This document shows positions 8,625 through 18,511 of a stretch of 64,000 bases of DNA, piece after piece; positions within the stretch are counted from its first letter, which is position 1; each line of letters begins with the position of its first letter. The notes under the pieces are model-generated. The model was not told the origin of the DNA. It searched no databases and saw only the letters and a program-made list of their open reading frames with translations. The position numbers and the translations under genes were made by a program. Source of the DNA: Hoylesella saccharolytica JCM 17484 (GTDB lineage: Bacteria; Bacteroidota; Bacteroidia; Bacteroidales; Bacteroidaceae); assembly GCF_000614205.1 (NCBI RefSeq), contig NZ_BAKN01000005.1:1-64000 (forward strand). Reading direction: 5' to 3'.

Positions 8625-10277
8625 TCATTCTTTCTCGGTCGGAACCGCATAGTGATCACCGGTCTCTTTCACTAACTTGCGAGCAAATGACTCTGGGAAA
8701 CCAGGACGTGCTACTTTGGCACCGAGTCCTTCTCTATTAAGCAGAAATTGGCGTCCCTTCGTAGGTTTTACTGCCATATCGTTATACTTCACAATAAGGA
8801 AAGTGGCAAGTTCTTTCCAAATGGCAAGCATCGATTGCGCCTGACGGTTGCTATAATCATTGAGGTATTGCACAGCAGTGGCAGAACCTTTGGTGCGATA
8901 AAGTTCTTGTGCACGCTGCTCAACGGAAGCCTGCTGCAAGATGTAGCTATTATCAAGACTGTCGCGCACCTCTTGCAAAGTAGGGAAAAGCTGACTGTAA
9001 CGAGGGTAAACCATATTGCTTACCCAATTGCAAATCCAGTAGGCATTCTTGTCGGAAAAGGTGACAGCATCAGCTCCGGGCGTGTTATAACATTCGGGCT
9101 GAACGGTGTTGCCACAGTAGATAGGGGTGTAGGGTACCATATTTCCGTCATCATTACCAAACCAAAGCACACCACCAATCTCACGGGGCAGCCAAGCACG
9201 CAACTGAGCCACATAACTGAATGCCGTTTGTTGTGTCGAGATAGGGCGCTCGTTGAAATACTTCCGCCCGTCAACAATAAAACTGAGCGGCGTGGGACGA
9301 TAGGGCATCTGCCATATGCCACCGCCGATACTGGTGGTATCGAGTGCCATCGGGGTACCCTCATAATGGTCGCGCATGGCAGCTTCAACGTCTTGCAGAC
9401 TCACTTTCTGATTGGGAATAATCCACAACGGCATATCTTTTGCAGTATTATCTTTGCCCATTGCCCAAGGCAGATAGTGGTCAAAGTCATCGGAAAAACG
9501 ATTAAAAAAACTCCACACACGAGCATCACAGTAACGACGACCTCCGAAAGTAGGCGTTGCATAAACATCACGCCAAGAAAAGTCTTTATCCTTCCCGGTG
9601 TACCAACCTCTTGAACGCGCAAAACTCACCACGTCTTTAGCATACATCACATCACCCTTCTTGTAGTGCATAAAGGTGGTGATACGACTTTGATTGGCAT
9701 GCGCACAAATGGCATTATCAGGAATGCGAACGGCTACCCAGACAGCACCTTTGCTACCCGGTCCCTTTCCCATCATCTCCATAATCCACGCCTCGTTGGG
9801 GTCGCAGATGGTGAAAGTTTCGCCTGCCGAATAATAGCCGTAGGTATTAACCAGCTTGGTCATTACGCCAATAGCCTCGCGAGCAGTTTTGCTGCGCTGC
9901 AAGGCCAGATAAATCAGCGAACCGTAATCAATCAATCCGGTTGTATCAGTCATTTCTTCGCGTCCACCGTAGGTGGTTTCGCCAATGCACACCTGATACT
10001 CATTAATATTGCCAATAACGTTGTAAGTTTCGGTGGCTTCGGCAATTTCACCGAGATACTTACGACTGTCCCAATCGTAAATCTTGCGCATTGTACCTTT
10101 GGCATGTTTGCCGGCAGGAAAATGACATAGGCCTATAAACATACCATAGTCGTCGGCGTTGTAGGTGCAGAATACTGACCCGTCTGCGCTAGCATTCTTG
10201 CCTACGATAAGATTGGTACAGGCGTTGGCAACAAGTCCTGAGAGAACAAACGTTACCATCAATAATAACTTCTTCAT
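8625..10277 (-). CDS. Secreted C69-family dipeptidase, 550 aa
   Basis: This is a peptidase of family C69, whose members are N-terminal-nucleophile hydrolases that cleave dipeptides. A 19-residue signal peptide ends ...LVANA, so cleavage would expose Cys20 of CTNLIVGKNAS, the expected catalytic nucleophile. Further landmarks are SADGSVFCTYNADDYG and a WIMEMMGKGPGSKGAVWVA stretch near residues 166-184. Length is normal. It probably acts in the periplasm or outside the cell in peptide scavenging. It lies between the M23 gene upstream and pyrF downstream. Confidence 0.88.
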   Translation of the reverse strand: MKKLLLMVTFVLSGLVANACTNLIVGKNASADGSVFCTYNADDYGMFIGLCHFPAGKHAKGTMRKIYDWDSRKYLGEIAEATETYNVIGNINEYQVCIGETTYGGREEMTDTTGLIDYGSLIYLALQRSKTAREAIGVMTKLVNTYGYYSAGETFTICDPNEAWIMEMMGKGPGSKGAVWVAVRIPDNAICAHANQSRITTFMHYKKGDVMYAKDVVSFARSRGWYTGKDKDFSWRDVYATPTFGGRRYCDARVWSFFNRFSDDFDHYLPWAMGKDNTAKDMPLWIIPNQKVSLQDVEAAMRDHYEGTPMALDTTSIGGGIWQMPYRPTPLSFIVDGRKYFNERPISTQQTAFSYVAQLRAWLPREIGGVLWFGNDDGNMVPYTPIYCGNTVQPECYNTPGADAVTFSDKNAYWICNWVSNMVYPRYSQLFPTLQEVRDSLDNSYILQQASVEQRAQELYRTKGSATAVQYLNDYSNRQAQSMLAIWKELATFLIVKYNDMAVKPTKGRQFLLNREGLGAKVARPGFPESFARKLVKETGDHYAVPTEKE

Positions 10278-10298
10278 AAGTTGTACGTTTTATTATTT

Positions 10299-11946
10299 TT
10301 AATAAATGATTTGTGATTCAAATGTTCGCCGATTGCCACAACGGTCAATAGCCGTAAAACGCAGTTGTCGCGGTTTGCCAGCACGATGCAGCGGTGTATC
10401 TTTTAGCCTACACTCTACCACGTACTCTTTTCAACCTCCTCAAACAACACAAACTGTCCGTCTACACTTCCTTCATATCGGTCAACTCCACTCTTTGCAT
10501 CTTCTAGTCTCAGTTTTATTACACCATTTTCCTGCCATATGCTGGAAGCTACTGCCGAGATAACAGGAGGCTCGTTGTCACTCTCTACAGAATAAGCCAG
10601 ATGCAGATCACGAATACCGGCACTGATCCATCCGCACTCGTAATTCCCTCCAAGATAACGATCAACAACTCCTTTTCCTACAATATAGAGTTTGGAAGGG
10701 TCGGCAACCTTTTGATTCACCCGTAACCTGATGGTAGCAGAACGAAAAAGGCGAATAGGACGCAAACTAAAAGTATATTCATCGGATAGCGCGTTGGCGT
10801 TACGACGAATACTCGGGGTTAACTTGATACAGTCGGACACGGCCCCCTTTCTTACCAGCAATTGTGCGTCAGGTAGCAGAATTGCCGTTTGTCTATTCCA
10901 GTTAATTACGTTCAAAACGCAATCATCTCGTCTTTCGGGTATGTCGTTTTTTTTGCCCGTTACGGTGAAAGCATATCGCGAGGTATTGCCTTTAAAGTCG
11001 GTAATGATAAATTCCAATTGGTAGACGCGCTCTTCGTTAAAGTCGATATAGCCTGCGTTGGCATCAGTACGAATAAAGGGTAGCGACGTACCGTTCTGTG
11101 TAAATGCGCGTAGATACCACACTCCTGTTCGATAAAAGTGTTCTGCATCGCCCCATGCATTCACCTCAACCGTCTTATCCTCAGCAATACGGTTTACCTC
11201 ACTACAAAACACGCACCTATCATCTACCAGCAATTCGGTTCTCCGCACGCCGTATCGGTTATACGTCGCCTCCATGTAATCGTTGGCCCAGAGCCCGAAT
11301 CCGACCTTACCCCATGCCGTGAACGTGTGAGAAAGTTGGTGAGTAGGAAAACCAAATGATTGTTTTACACTGCTACCGTTAAAAACGCCCTCGCCACTCT
11401 TGGGATAAGCCATTGCGCCATGCGCTATTGGCGGTAAGCCATCTGCCACAATGTTGCCAATAAAGTCGAGTGGATCTAACTGATCACCCTTCGAGTGTCT
11501 AGTATCTCCAAATGCAAATGCGGAGCTTGCGATGCACCTGTATTTCCGCTCAAGGCTATCAGTTCACCCCGAGATACGGGCATCTCGGTGGGATGAAAGT
11601 AAAAATCGCCCACACTTGTACTACACGCATATTGTTTTCGTCGCAATCGCATCCGAAGAACGGGCGAAAAATCTTTCAGGTGACAATAAACACTGGTATA
11701 ACCTTCGGGATGGCGCACGTATACTGCATTGCCAAACCCGTTGATACCTACCGAAATGTGCCACACATATCCATCGCCAATAGAAAAGATGCCTTTCCCC
11801 TCTACACCGCCGGTCTTTACATCCACGCCGCCATGGAAGTGGTTGGGTCGAGGCTCGCCGAAGTTACCTGCCAGCACGATGGGTGCACTCACAGGCGAAC
11901 CATATCCTATTCGCGCCATCAGAAATATTGTCAACCAAATACTCAT
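10299..11946 (-). CDS. M23 metallopeptidase (murein endopeptidase), two frameshifts
   Basis: The protein is a secreted zinc endopeptidase of the LytM/M23 family, likely acting on peptidoglycan cross-links. The first segment (11476-11946) has a signal peptide, the NHFHGGVD zinc motif and PHLHLEI; these supply the His/Asp ligands. The reading frame then shifts near 11460, continues as a long beta-rich C-terminal region (10415-11449), and shifts again near 10430 to finish LHRAGKPRQLRFTAIDRCGN...QIIY with a stop at 10299. The restored product of about 550 residues matches the Bacteroidales family size. Both shifts are single-base, consistent with errors rather than decay. Confidence 0.85.
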
Positions 11947-11994
11947 TTTGTCCTACTGTCGCTGTCGATACGTTTGTCTATCTCGACAACCTTG

Positions 11995-12002
11995 CAAAGG
12001 TA
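11995..12002 (-). promoter_or_regulatory. Candidate -7 box (TACCTTTG) for the M23 gene
   Basis: The minus strand reads TACCTTTG about 50 bases before the M23 start, in the gap after the 72-residue gene. It matches TAnnTTTG; no -33 element was confirmed. Confidence 0.4.
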
Positions 12003-12078
12003 AGCATTTTCAACCAAAAGCTATCAGTACTTACTACATAACACCTACATCATGGACATAAAAGAGCAGACAAACGTA

Positions 12079-12297
12079 TTACGGAAGCATGTACCCATCT
12101 TTGTAGGCTCGCAATACACCACCTTCAGATTTTCGCACAACAATGGTTCCACCGAGCCAAAGGGTATGAGCTTGCTCTTCGCTAAAGGTGTATCGATCGA
12201 TTACCATACCGTCTTCTATAACCACAATGGCGTTGTGTAAAGTAATACCATCGGGTAAGGTAATAATGTGGGCGGCATACTTTCTATGGGCTTTCAT
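12079..12297 (-). CDS. Conserved small protein, 72 aa, function unknown
   Basis: The 72-residue product (MKAHRKYAAHIITLPDGITL start) alternates beta-strand-like stretches: VVIEDGMVIDRYTF, HTLWLGGTIVVRK, GGVLRAYKDGYML. There is no signal peptide and no cysteine. I recall similar small proteins next to DUF4296 and M23 genes in Bacteroidales but could not search. It lies on the same strand between the two. The coding potential of this frame is better than that of the opposite-strand frame across it. Confidence 0.6.
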   Translation of the reverse strand: MKAHRKYAAHIITLPDGITLHNAIVVIEDGMVIDRYTFSEEQAHTLWLGGTIVVRKSEGGVLRAYKDGYMLP

Positions 12298-12469
12298 CGA
12301 ATAGATGATAAATTTTCCTTGTTTTCTGTACCTTAATACAGTGAAAAGACGATGGATATTACTGAAAAAATAAGTGATTTGGAGAAGGCGAACAAAAAAA
12401 TGTCAGCACTTGGAGTTTCTGAAGTTTTTCGGCTTAATGAAAAGTTGAACCTGAGGCTTCTACCTATTT

Positions 12470-13345
12470 CTATACAGATATTTCTACGGATTGTACCTCT
12501 ACAGGTTGCGGAAGGTTACGGGTGCTGTCAATGCGCAGTGAGTCGGCGGGTACAGGAAAAGCCGGCTTGACATCACCGGACTTCCGGTGCATACGTATCA
12601 GATGGATATTGTAAATGGGAAGCAAACGCAGGGTGGTGAGCGAACCGCCAAAAGCGGTTTCGTTGTTAAGGAGGAAGTAGCCACGGACGGCTTTGATGCC
12701 CAGCAGTTCGGTATCGTCCACCTGCATAGAATAATGCATGGACGACGACACATGCTGCGTCTGAGATACAACGCTGTCGTTGCCCAGTGTAATGGCAAGC
12801 ACAATAACAGCATCACGTATTCCGTCTTGGAAAAGGAACTGCGTATCGAAATCAAGTACAAAACGGTCGCCCTTATGGAAGGCCGTATCTGCCCGCAGCT
12901 CGTAAGAGTAAAGGTTGTAGGGAATTTTATTGGTGAGCACCATTGAGCGATCATCGGTCCAGATTTCTGCGGTGTCGCCCGTTGCCGAAAGGTTTGCATA
13001 CTGTCCGCCCCCGCTTCCACCCAGGGCCATCTCATCGGCCTCAAGTCGGCTTGATATCTTCTCGTAAACACCGCGCAGCAAGGCGGTGTTGCGGGTATAA
13101 AAAATCATTGACGAGTCGAACTCTGCCTGCGTTACGCCGTATTTCTTCAATACCGCCAACCGATAGGCATACGCCTGCTCTCCATCGGCTACCGACACAC
13201 CCGCCGCCATTGCATCGGCTACATGATAGTCGTAGAGAATGTTTTCCAGCTCATCGGGCTGCAGATACTTGCTGGGTACATCGGGTTTACAGCCAACGAT
13301 GACTGATAACAAGAAACATAAAAGAAGAAGCGAAGCGGATTTCAT
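12470..13345 (-). CDS. DUF4296 lipoprotein, 291 aa
   Basis: A lipoprotein signal peptide ends LLSVIVGC (Cys19). The DUF4296 domain follows at about residues 24-110, with YLQPDELENILYDYHVADAM. The C-terminal half is beta-rich and unassigned. The domain's function is unknown; it occurs almost only in Bacteroidota. The gene is 11 bases downstream of lspA, whose product would process its lipobox, and is probably in one operon with lspA, the DksA-like gene and ileS. Confidence 0.85.
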   Translation of the reverse strand: MKSASLLLLCFLLSVIVGCKPDVPSKYLQPDELENILYDYHVADAMAAGVSVADGEQAYAYRLAVLKKYGVTQAEFDSSMIFYTRNTALLRGVYEKISSRLEADEMALGGSGGGQYANLSATGDTAEIWTDDRSMVLTNKIPYNLYSYELRADTAFHKGDRFVLDFDTQFLFQDGIRDAVIVLAITLGNDSVVSQTQHVSSSMHYSMQVDDTELLGIKAVRGYFLLNNETAFGGSLTTLRLLPIYNIHLIRMHRKSGDVKPAFPVPADSLRIDSTRNLPQPVEVQSVEISV

Positions 13346-13356
13346 GAGCTTTCGTT

Positions 13357-14010
13357 CTATTCGTCTTTGCGTTTTCTAAAAGAGAAACCTACCGATACGG
13401 TCTCAAGTTCTTTGCGACAGAAAAGCAGCAGACATGCTACGCCCACGCTGATACTAGCATCGGCAAAATTGAATACGGGACTAAAGAAGATGAACTCGTC
13501 GCCACCCTTGATGGGAAACCAATCCGGATAGGTTGTAACGATGAGAGGAAAGTAAAACATATCAACCACCTTTCCCGTCAAGAAGTCGGCGTAGCCTGTA
13601 CCAAAAGGTACAAACGATGAAATACCGAAAGGTGTCGAAGCATCGAAAATGAGTCCGTAGAACATCGAGTCGACCATATTGCCCGCCGCACCTGCCAATA
13701 TCATTGAGAGAAATACGACATATCGCGTACGTACACCCTGCTTTACCACCTTGTACATGTACCAACCTATCACACCGATAGCGACAAGACGCAGCAAACT
13801 GAGGAAGAGTTTATTGATAAATGTCATGCCATAAGCCATTCCATTATTCTCGACAAAGTCGATGTAAAACCAGTCGGTAATATGGATGGCCTGCCCCAGA
13901 GACATATTGGTTTTCACCTCGATTTTAATGATTTGATCAATAACGAGGATGACAAGCACTAGAAGTATGGCGAGTTTGCCATCGGTAAGAAATTCTTTTG
14001 ATTTTGCCAT
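13357..14010 (-). CDS. lspA: Lipoprotein signal peptidase LspA
   Basis: LspA is the inner-membrane aspartyl peptidase that cleaves prolipoprotein signal peptides. Four hydrophobic segments are visible (near residues 12-28, 68-85, 96-110 and 185-203). Active-site motifs are NMVDSMFYG near residue 111 and FNFADASISVGVA near 181, providing the two Asp. At 217 residues it is longer than E. coli LspA, as is usual in Bacteroidota. It is 8 bases downstream of the DksA-like gene. Confidence 0.95.
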   Translation of the reverse strand: MAKSKEFLTDGKLAILLVLVILVIDQIIKIEVKTNMSLGQAIHITDWFYIDFVENNGMAYGMTFINKLFLSLLRLVAIGVIGWYMYKVVKQGVRTRYVVFLSMILAGAAGNMVDSMFYGLIFDASTPFGISSFVPFGTGYADFLTGKVVDMFYFPLIVTTYPDWFPIKGGDEFIFFSPVFNFADASISVGVACLLLFCRKELETVSVGFSFRKRKDE

Positions 14011-14018
14011 AAAGAGAA

Positions 14019-14399
14019 TTAACGTTTACGGGCGTTCTTCGACTCGACACTAAGGGTGGCGTGTGGCACTGCCAATAGCCGTTGCTTCGGAATAAGCTCG
14101 CCCGTGATGCGGTCAATGCCATAAGTTTTGTTGGCAATGCGCACCAGCGCGGCCTCCAATCCCGTGATAAACTTCTGTTGTCTGCTGGCCAACTGAATCA
14201 GTTCTTCCTTGCTTTGGGTAGTACTACCCTCTTCAAGTACTTTGTAAGTGGGCGAGGTATCGTCTACGTCGTTACCGTCAGCGTTCATCAGTGTGCGCAT
14301 CATTGACTCGTAATCACGACGCGCCAGCTTCAGTTTCTCATTGATAACCTGACGAAACTCTTCGAGGTCTTCGTCACTATAACGTGGTTTAATTGCCAT
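14019..14399 (-). CDS. TraR/DksA-family protein without zinc cysteines
   Basis: The 126-residue protein has a coiled-coil N-terminal part (EEFRQVINEKLKLARRDYES) and the DksA C-terminal landmarks YGIDRITGELIPKQRLLAVP. In canonical DksA the corresponding region carries four zinc-binding Cys; here there is no cysteine at all (Ile-Asp stands where Ile-Cys is usual). Cysteine-poor DksA relatives exist in other bacteria. DksA binds in the RNA polymerase secondary channel and modulates transcription with ppGpp. That role is plausible here but unproven. It sits between ileS and lspA. Confidence 0.85.
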   Translation of the reverse strand: MAIKPRYSDEDLEEFRQVINEKLKLARRDYESMMRTLMNADGNDVDDTSPTYKVLEEGSTTQSKEELIQLASRQQKFITGLEAALVRIANKTYGIDRITGELIPKQRLLAVPHATLSVESKNARKR

Positions 14400-14414
14400 A
14401 AGTATAAATGGTAT

Positions 14415-17400
14415 TTAATGAATATTCTTGTCTATTTTGATGTTCAAGTTAAAATCTTCAAACTCGGTTTCAGCACCGTCATTGGGGGCGATAATGAGTT
14501 CGTCGGCCAGCACTTGTCCTTTGATATAATCGGCAAATGCAGCAATGGCAGCATCAGTCTGCGCATTGGGGGCAATGGTCACACAGATGCGGTCGGTAAT
14601 CTCAAGTCCGCCATCTTTACGTAGGTTTTGTACTCGGTTAATGATTTCGCGTGCCATTCCCTCTTTAACGAGTTCGTCGGTGAGTTCCACTTCGAGTGCC
14701 ACAGTGAGGTTACCCTCATTAGAAACCAGCCATCCGGGAATGTCTTCGCTGATGATGTCAACATCGGCAGCTTCCACTATCACCTCACTACCTTCAACAA
14801 CAAGTTTAATGTTTCCGCTATGTTCTAAATCAGCAATGGCATCTTGGTCAAGCGCCTCCATCTGTGCGGCGATACCTTTCATTAGTTTACCGAATTTCTT
14901 TCCCATCGTGCGGAAATTACATTTCACGCGCTTCACCAGTACACCCTGCCCCTCAACGAAGTTAAGTTCTTTTACGTTTACCTCGCTCATGATGAGGTCT
15001 TTCACTGCTTCAATATGTGCTTTCTGGGCGGCATCCACAGCCGGAACCATTATTTGCTGCAACGGTTGCCGCACCTTAATATTTACCTTACGACGCAGTG
15101 CCAACACCATTGATGTGATTTTCTGCGCCATCTCCATACGCGCTTCCAATTCGCTATCCATGCAACTTTCGTCGGCAACAGGGAATGAAGCAAGATGTAC
15201 GGAGAGCAAATGTTCGCGACCGGTAGCTCTTGTCAAGTCGGTGTAGAGCCTATCAGCATAAAATGGCGCAAAGGGAGCCAATAATTTAGCTACTGTTTCG
15301 AGACAGGTATAAAGTGTTTGATAGGCACTGAGTTTATCGCGACTCATTTCTTTCCCCCAAAAACGTTTCCGGTTCAAGCGCACATACCAATTGCTTAGGT
15401 CGTCGTTTACAAAAGCATCAATCAGTCGACCGGCACGCGTGGGTCATAGTCGGTAAGTTCACGGTCTACACCTTTTACCAACGAGTGGAGCGAAGAGAGT
15501 ATCCAACGGTCGATTTCGGGACGCTCGTTCATCGGTACATCAGGCTCGCTGTAAGTAAATCCGTCAACATTGGCGTAGAGCGCAAAGAACGAATAAGTAT
15601 TATAAAGTGTGCCAAAAAGTTTGCGACGCATCTCGTCCACACCCTCGGGATCGAACTTAAGATTATCCCACGGCTCCGAATTGGTCATCATATACATCCG
15701 CACGGGGTCTGCGCCATACTTCTCCATCATCTCAAACGGATTGGTCACGTTACCCACATGCTTACTCATCTTATTACCTTTAGCATCGAGCACCAAGCCG
15801 GTAGAGATAACGTTCTTAAATGCCACACTATCAAACACCATTGTAGCGATAGCGTGCAACGTGAAAAACCAGCACGTGTTTGGTCTACACCTTCGTTAAT
15901 AAAGTCGGCGGGAAATGCCAACCGCTTGTCTATCAGGTCGGCATTTTCAAACGGATAATGCACCTGTGCATAAGGCATTGCTCCCGAATCGAACCACACA
16001 TCAATGAGATCGGCTTCTCGTTTCATCGGTTTGCCCGACTCACTCACCAACATCATATTATCTACATACGGGCGATGCAAATCTATTTTTTCGTAGTTTT
16101 CCTGCGCATAGTCACCGGGAATAAATCCTTTTTCTTTCAACGGATTCACCTTCATCACACCTGCAGCCACACTCTTTTCTAGCTCAGCGTACAGCTCTTC
16201 CATCGAACCAATGCAAATTTCCTCACCGTCTTCACTGCGCCAAATAGGAAGCGGTGTTCCCCAAAAACGCGAACGTGAGAGATTCCAGTCGTTGAGGTTC
16301 TCCAGCCAGTTGCCAAATCGCCCTGTACCGGTCGACTCCGGCTTCCAGTTAATGGTCTTGTTCAATTCGAACATCCGTTCCTTTTTCGCCGTAGAACGAA
16401 TAAACCAACTATCAAGCGGATAATACAATACCGGTTTATCTGTACGCCAGCAGTGCGGATAACTATGCACATGCTTCTCTATCTTAAACGCTTTATTCTC
16501 TGCTTTCAAATCCATACAGATGGTCACATCAAGGGTTTCGTCGGCTTCAGTCAGCGTTTCGTCATAGGCATTCTTCACATATCTGCCCGCATACTTATTC
16601 CATTGTGCCAGATTGATATACTTGTTGACAAAATCGGCATCCAAATCTTCAGTAACAAAATATTTGCCCTGCAAATCTACGACGGGTCGTTCCTGTCCTT
16701 TTTTATCGACCAGAACAATAGCGGGAACCCCTGCCTTGCGAGCTACATTGGCATCGTCGGCACCAAAATTTGGTGCAATATGCACAATACCTGTTCCGTC
16801 TTCGGTCGTTACATAGTCACCGGGAATAACGCGAAATGCGCCATCTTGCATTGGCGAAATGAGGGGAAGTAGCTGACGATATTGCATTTCGACGAGGTCG
16901 TTACCCGTATAGTGTGCTACCACCTTCCAAGGAATTACTTTGTCACCTTTTTTATATGAAGCAAGGTCGGCATCTTTTCCTGCGTCACTAAAATAAGCAT
17001 TGAGCCGCGCCTCTGCCAACACCACAGTAATAGGTTCGGCGGTATAAGGATTGTAGCTTTGCACCGCTACATAACTAATATTTGGCCCCACACAGAGTGC
17101 CGAGTTGGCAGCCAGTGTCCACGGCGTGGTTGTCCAAGCCATGAAGTAAGCCTTGCCCCACCTTGTCATCTCGGGTTTAGGATTCACCATCTCAAACTGC
17201 GCCGTTACGGTTGTATCTTTTACATCACGATAACAACCAGGTTGATTCAGTTCATGCGAACTCAATCCTGTTCCGGCTGCAGGCGAATAAGGCTGAATGG
17301 TATAGCCTTTGTAGAGCAAATTACTTTTATGAAGCTGTTTGAGCAGCCACCAAAGCGTTTCGATATATTTATTGTCATACGTAATATAGGGATGGTCAAG

Positions 17401-17850
17401 GTCTACGAAATAGCCCATCTGTTCAGTCAGTTCACGCCATTCAGCTGTAAACTTCATCACATTTTCGCGACACTTTTGATTATAATCAGCTACTGAAATA
17501 TACTTGGCCGAATCCTTATTATCAATGTCGGCTTTTGTAATACCGAGTTCTTTTTCCACGCCCAACTCAACAGGTAGTCCGTGTGTATCCCATCCTGCCT
17601 TGCGCTTTACCTGAAAGCCCTTCATCGTTTTATAGCGATTAAAAGTGTCTTTGATGCTTCGAGCCAGCACATGATGAATGCCGGGATGCCCATTGGCAGA
17701 GGGCGGACCCTCATAGAAAACAAACTGCGGACAACCTTCTCGTTCATCAATCGTTTTATGGAAAATATCATTTTGCTCCCACTCCGCCAATACATCTTTA
17801 TTGGTTTGAGTGAGATTGAGCGCTTTATACTCGGCAAATTTCTTAGCCAT
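14415..17850 (-). CDS. ileS: Isoleucyl-tRNA synthetase IleS, two frameshifts
   Basis: IleS charges tRNA-Ile. The restored length, about 1145 residues, fits the long eukaryote-like IleRS of Bacteroidota. Motifs are the HIGH equivalent in GPPSANGHPGIHH near the start, WDTHGLPVE, and KMSKHVGN in the second segment; an anticodon-binding domain follows. The frame breaks near 15876, where one extra G restores TRGWFFTLHAIATMVF, and near 15430, where one extra C restores DPTRAGRLIDAFVNDDLSNW. Both are missing-base events in an essential gene and so are probably sequencing errors. A promoter box lies about 40 bases upstream. Confidence 0.93.
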
Positions 17851-17890
17851 ACCTTATACCTTATTTTATATACGTTTAATTATTAGTGCG

Positions 17891-17898
17891 CAAAGGTA
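17891..17898 (-). promoter_or_regulatory. Candidate -7 box (TACCTTTG) for ileS
   Basis: The minus strand reads TACCTTTG, matching TAnnTTTG, 41-48 bases before the ileS start. The surrounding bases are very A-rich and no clear -33 element is visible. Confidence 0.45.
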
Positions 17899-18087
17899 AG
17901 AAAAAAAGAGAAAGGAAAGAAGAAATTAAAAGGGAAAATAGCCTTATACGCTACCTCCTATCAGACTGAAAGGAGTATAATAATTCAAAAGTACCAGAAA
18001 ACTTAGTCTTATTTCTTCCTCACTTTGTAACATAAATAACAATTGAGCAATATGCCCTGTTTATAAAGGGTTCAACTAATGGTTTCT

Positions 18088-18190
18088 AAAAGCTATGCTT
18101 TTGGGGTGCGAAAGCTATGCTTTTAGCCTCTAAAACCTATGCTTTTACGAGCCAAAAGCATAGGTTTTAGACCGTAAAAGATATTCTTTT
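18088..18190. repeat. Five 15-bp near-palindromes at exact 22-bp spacing (array 1)
   Basis: Units start at 18088, 18110, 18132, 18154 and 18176. They read AAAAGCTATGCTTTT, GAAAGCTATGCTTTT, AAAACCTATGCTTTT, AAAAGCATAGGTTTT (the exact reverse complement of unit 3) and AAAAGATATTCTTTT. The 7-base spacers differ from each other. The array lies between the divergent ileS and M3 peptidase promoters. A second array of the same design is at 43598-43700. Confidence 0.9.
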
Positions 18191-18410
18191 GATTATTATT
18201 AGTTTACGATCGCGTCGTAACAATACAGTTTTCGCTATCAGAAGGATGAAATACCATCAACTGTTGGCATTTTTTTCGTGTGTTGATTTCATTTTACAAT
18301 CGGTACTTCGAGGTAATCATCAACCCTCAATCACTACCAAATTATTAAATCTCATTAATATAATATACATTAAAAACACAGAGCTATTCACATAAAACAC
18401 ATTTTTTTAT

Positions 18411-18418
18411 TATTTTTG
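18411..18418 (+). promoter_or_regulatory. Candidate -7 box (TATTTTTG) for the M3 peptidase gene
   Basis: TATTTTTG matches TAnnTTTG and lies about 93 bases before the proposed ATG at 18512. The rest of the 18191-18510 spacer is AT-rich and holds no recognised gene. Confidence 0.5.
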
Positions 18419-18511
18419 TGACACTTTGACTGAAAGTAGTTAAACAGTTAATTTATAAAAGCTGGTATGTAAATAAGAGAGAGATGTGATCTCAACTAAT
18501 AATAAATAGGT

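Noticed and set aside
8748..9614. Plus-strand open frame of 288 codons over the C69 peptidase gene
   Set aside because: It lies antisense to a full-length, well-recognised peptidase and shows no domain or signal.
14545..15246. Plus-strand open frame of 233 codons over ileS
   Set aside because: It is Ser/Thr-rich, as reverse reading of acidic codons gives, and opposes an essential synthetase.
18088..18190. CRISPR array
   Set aside because: Spacing is regular, but the spacers are only 7 bp, the units are palindromic with one reversed, and no cas genes are in the window.
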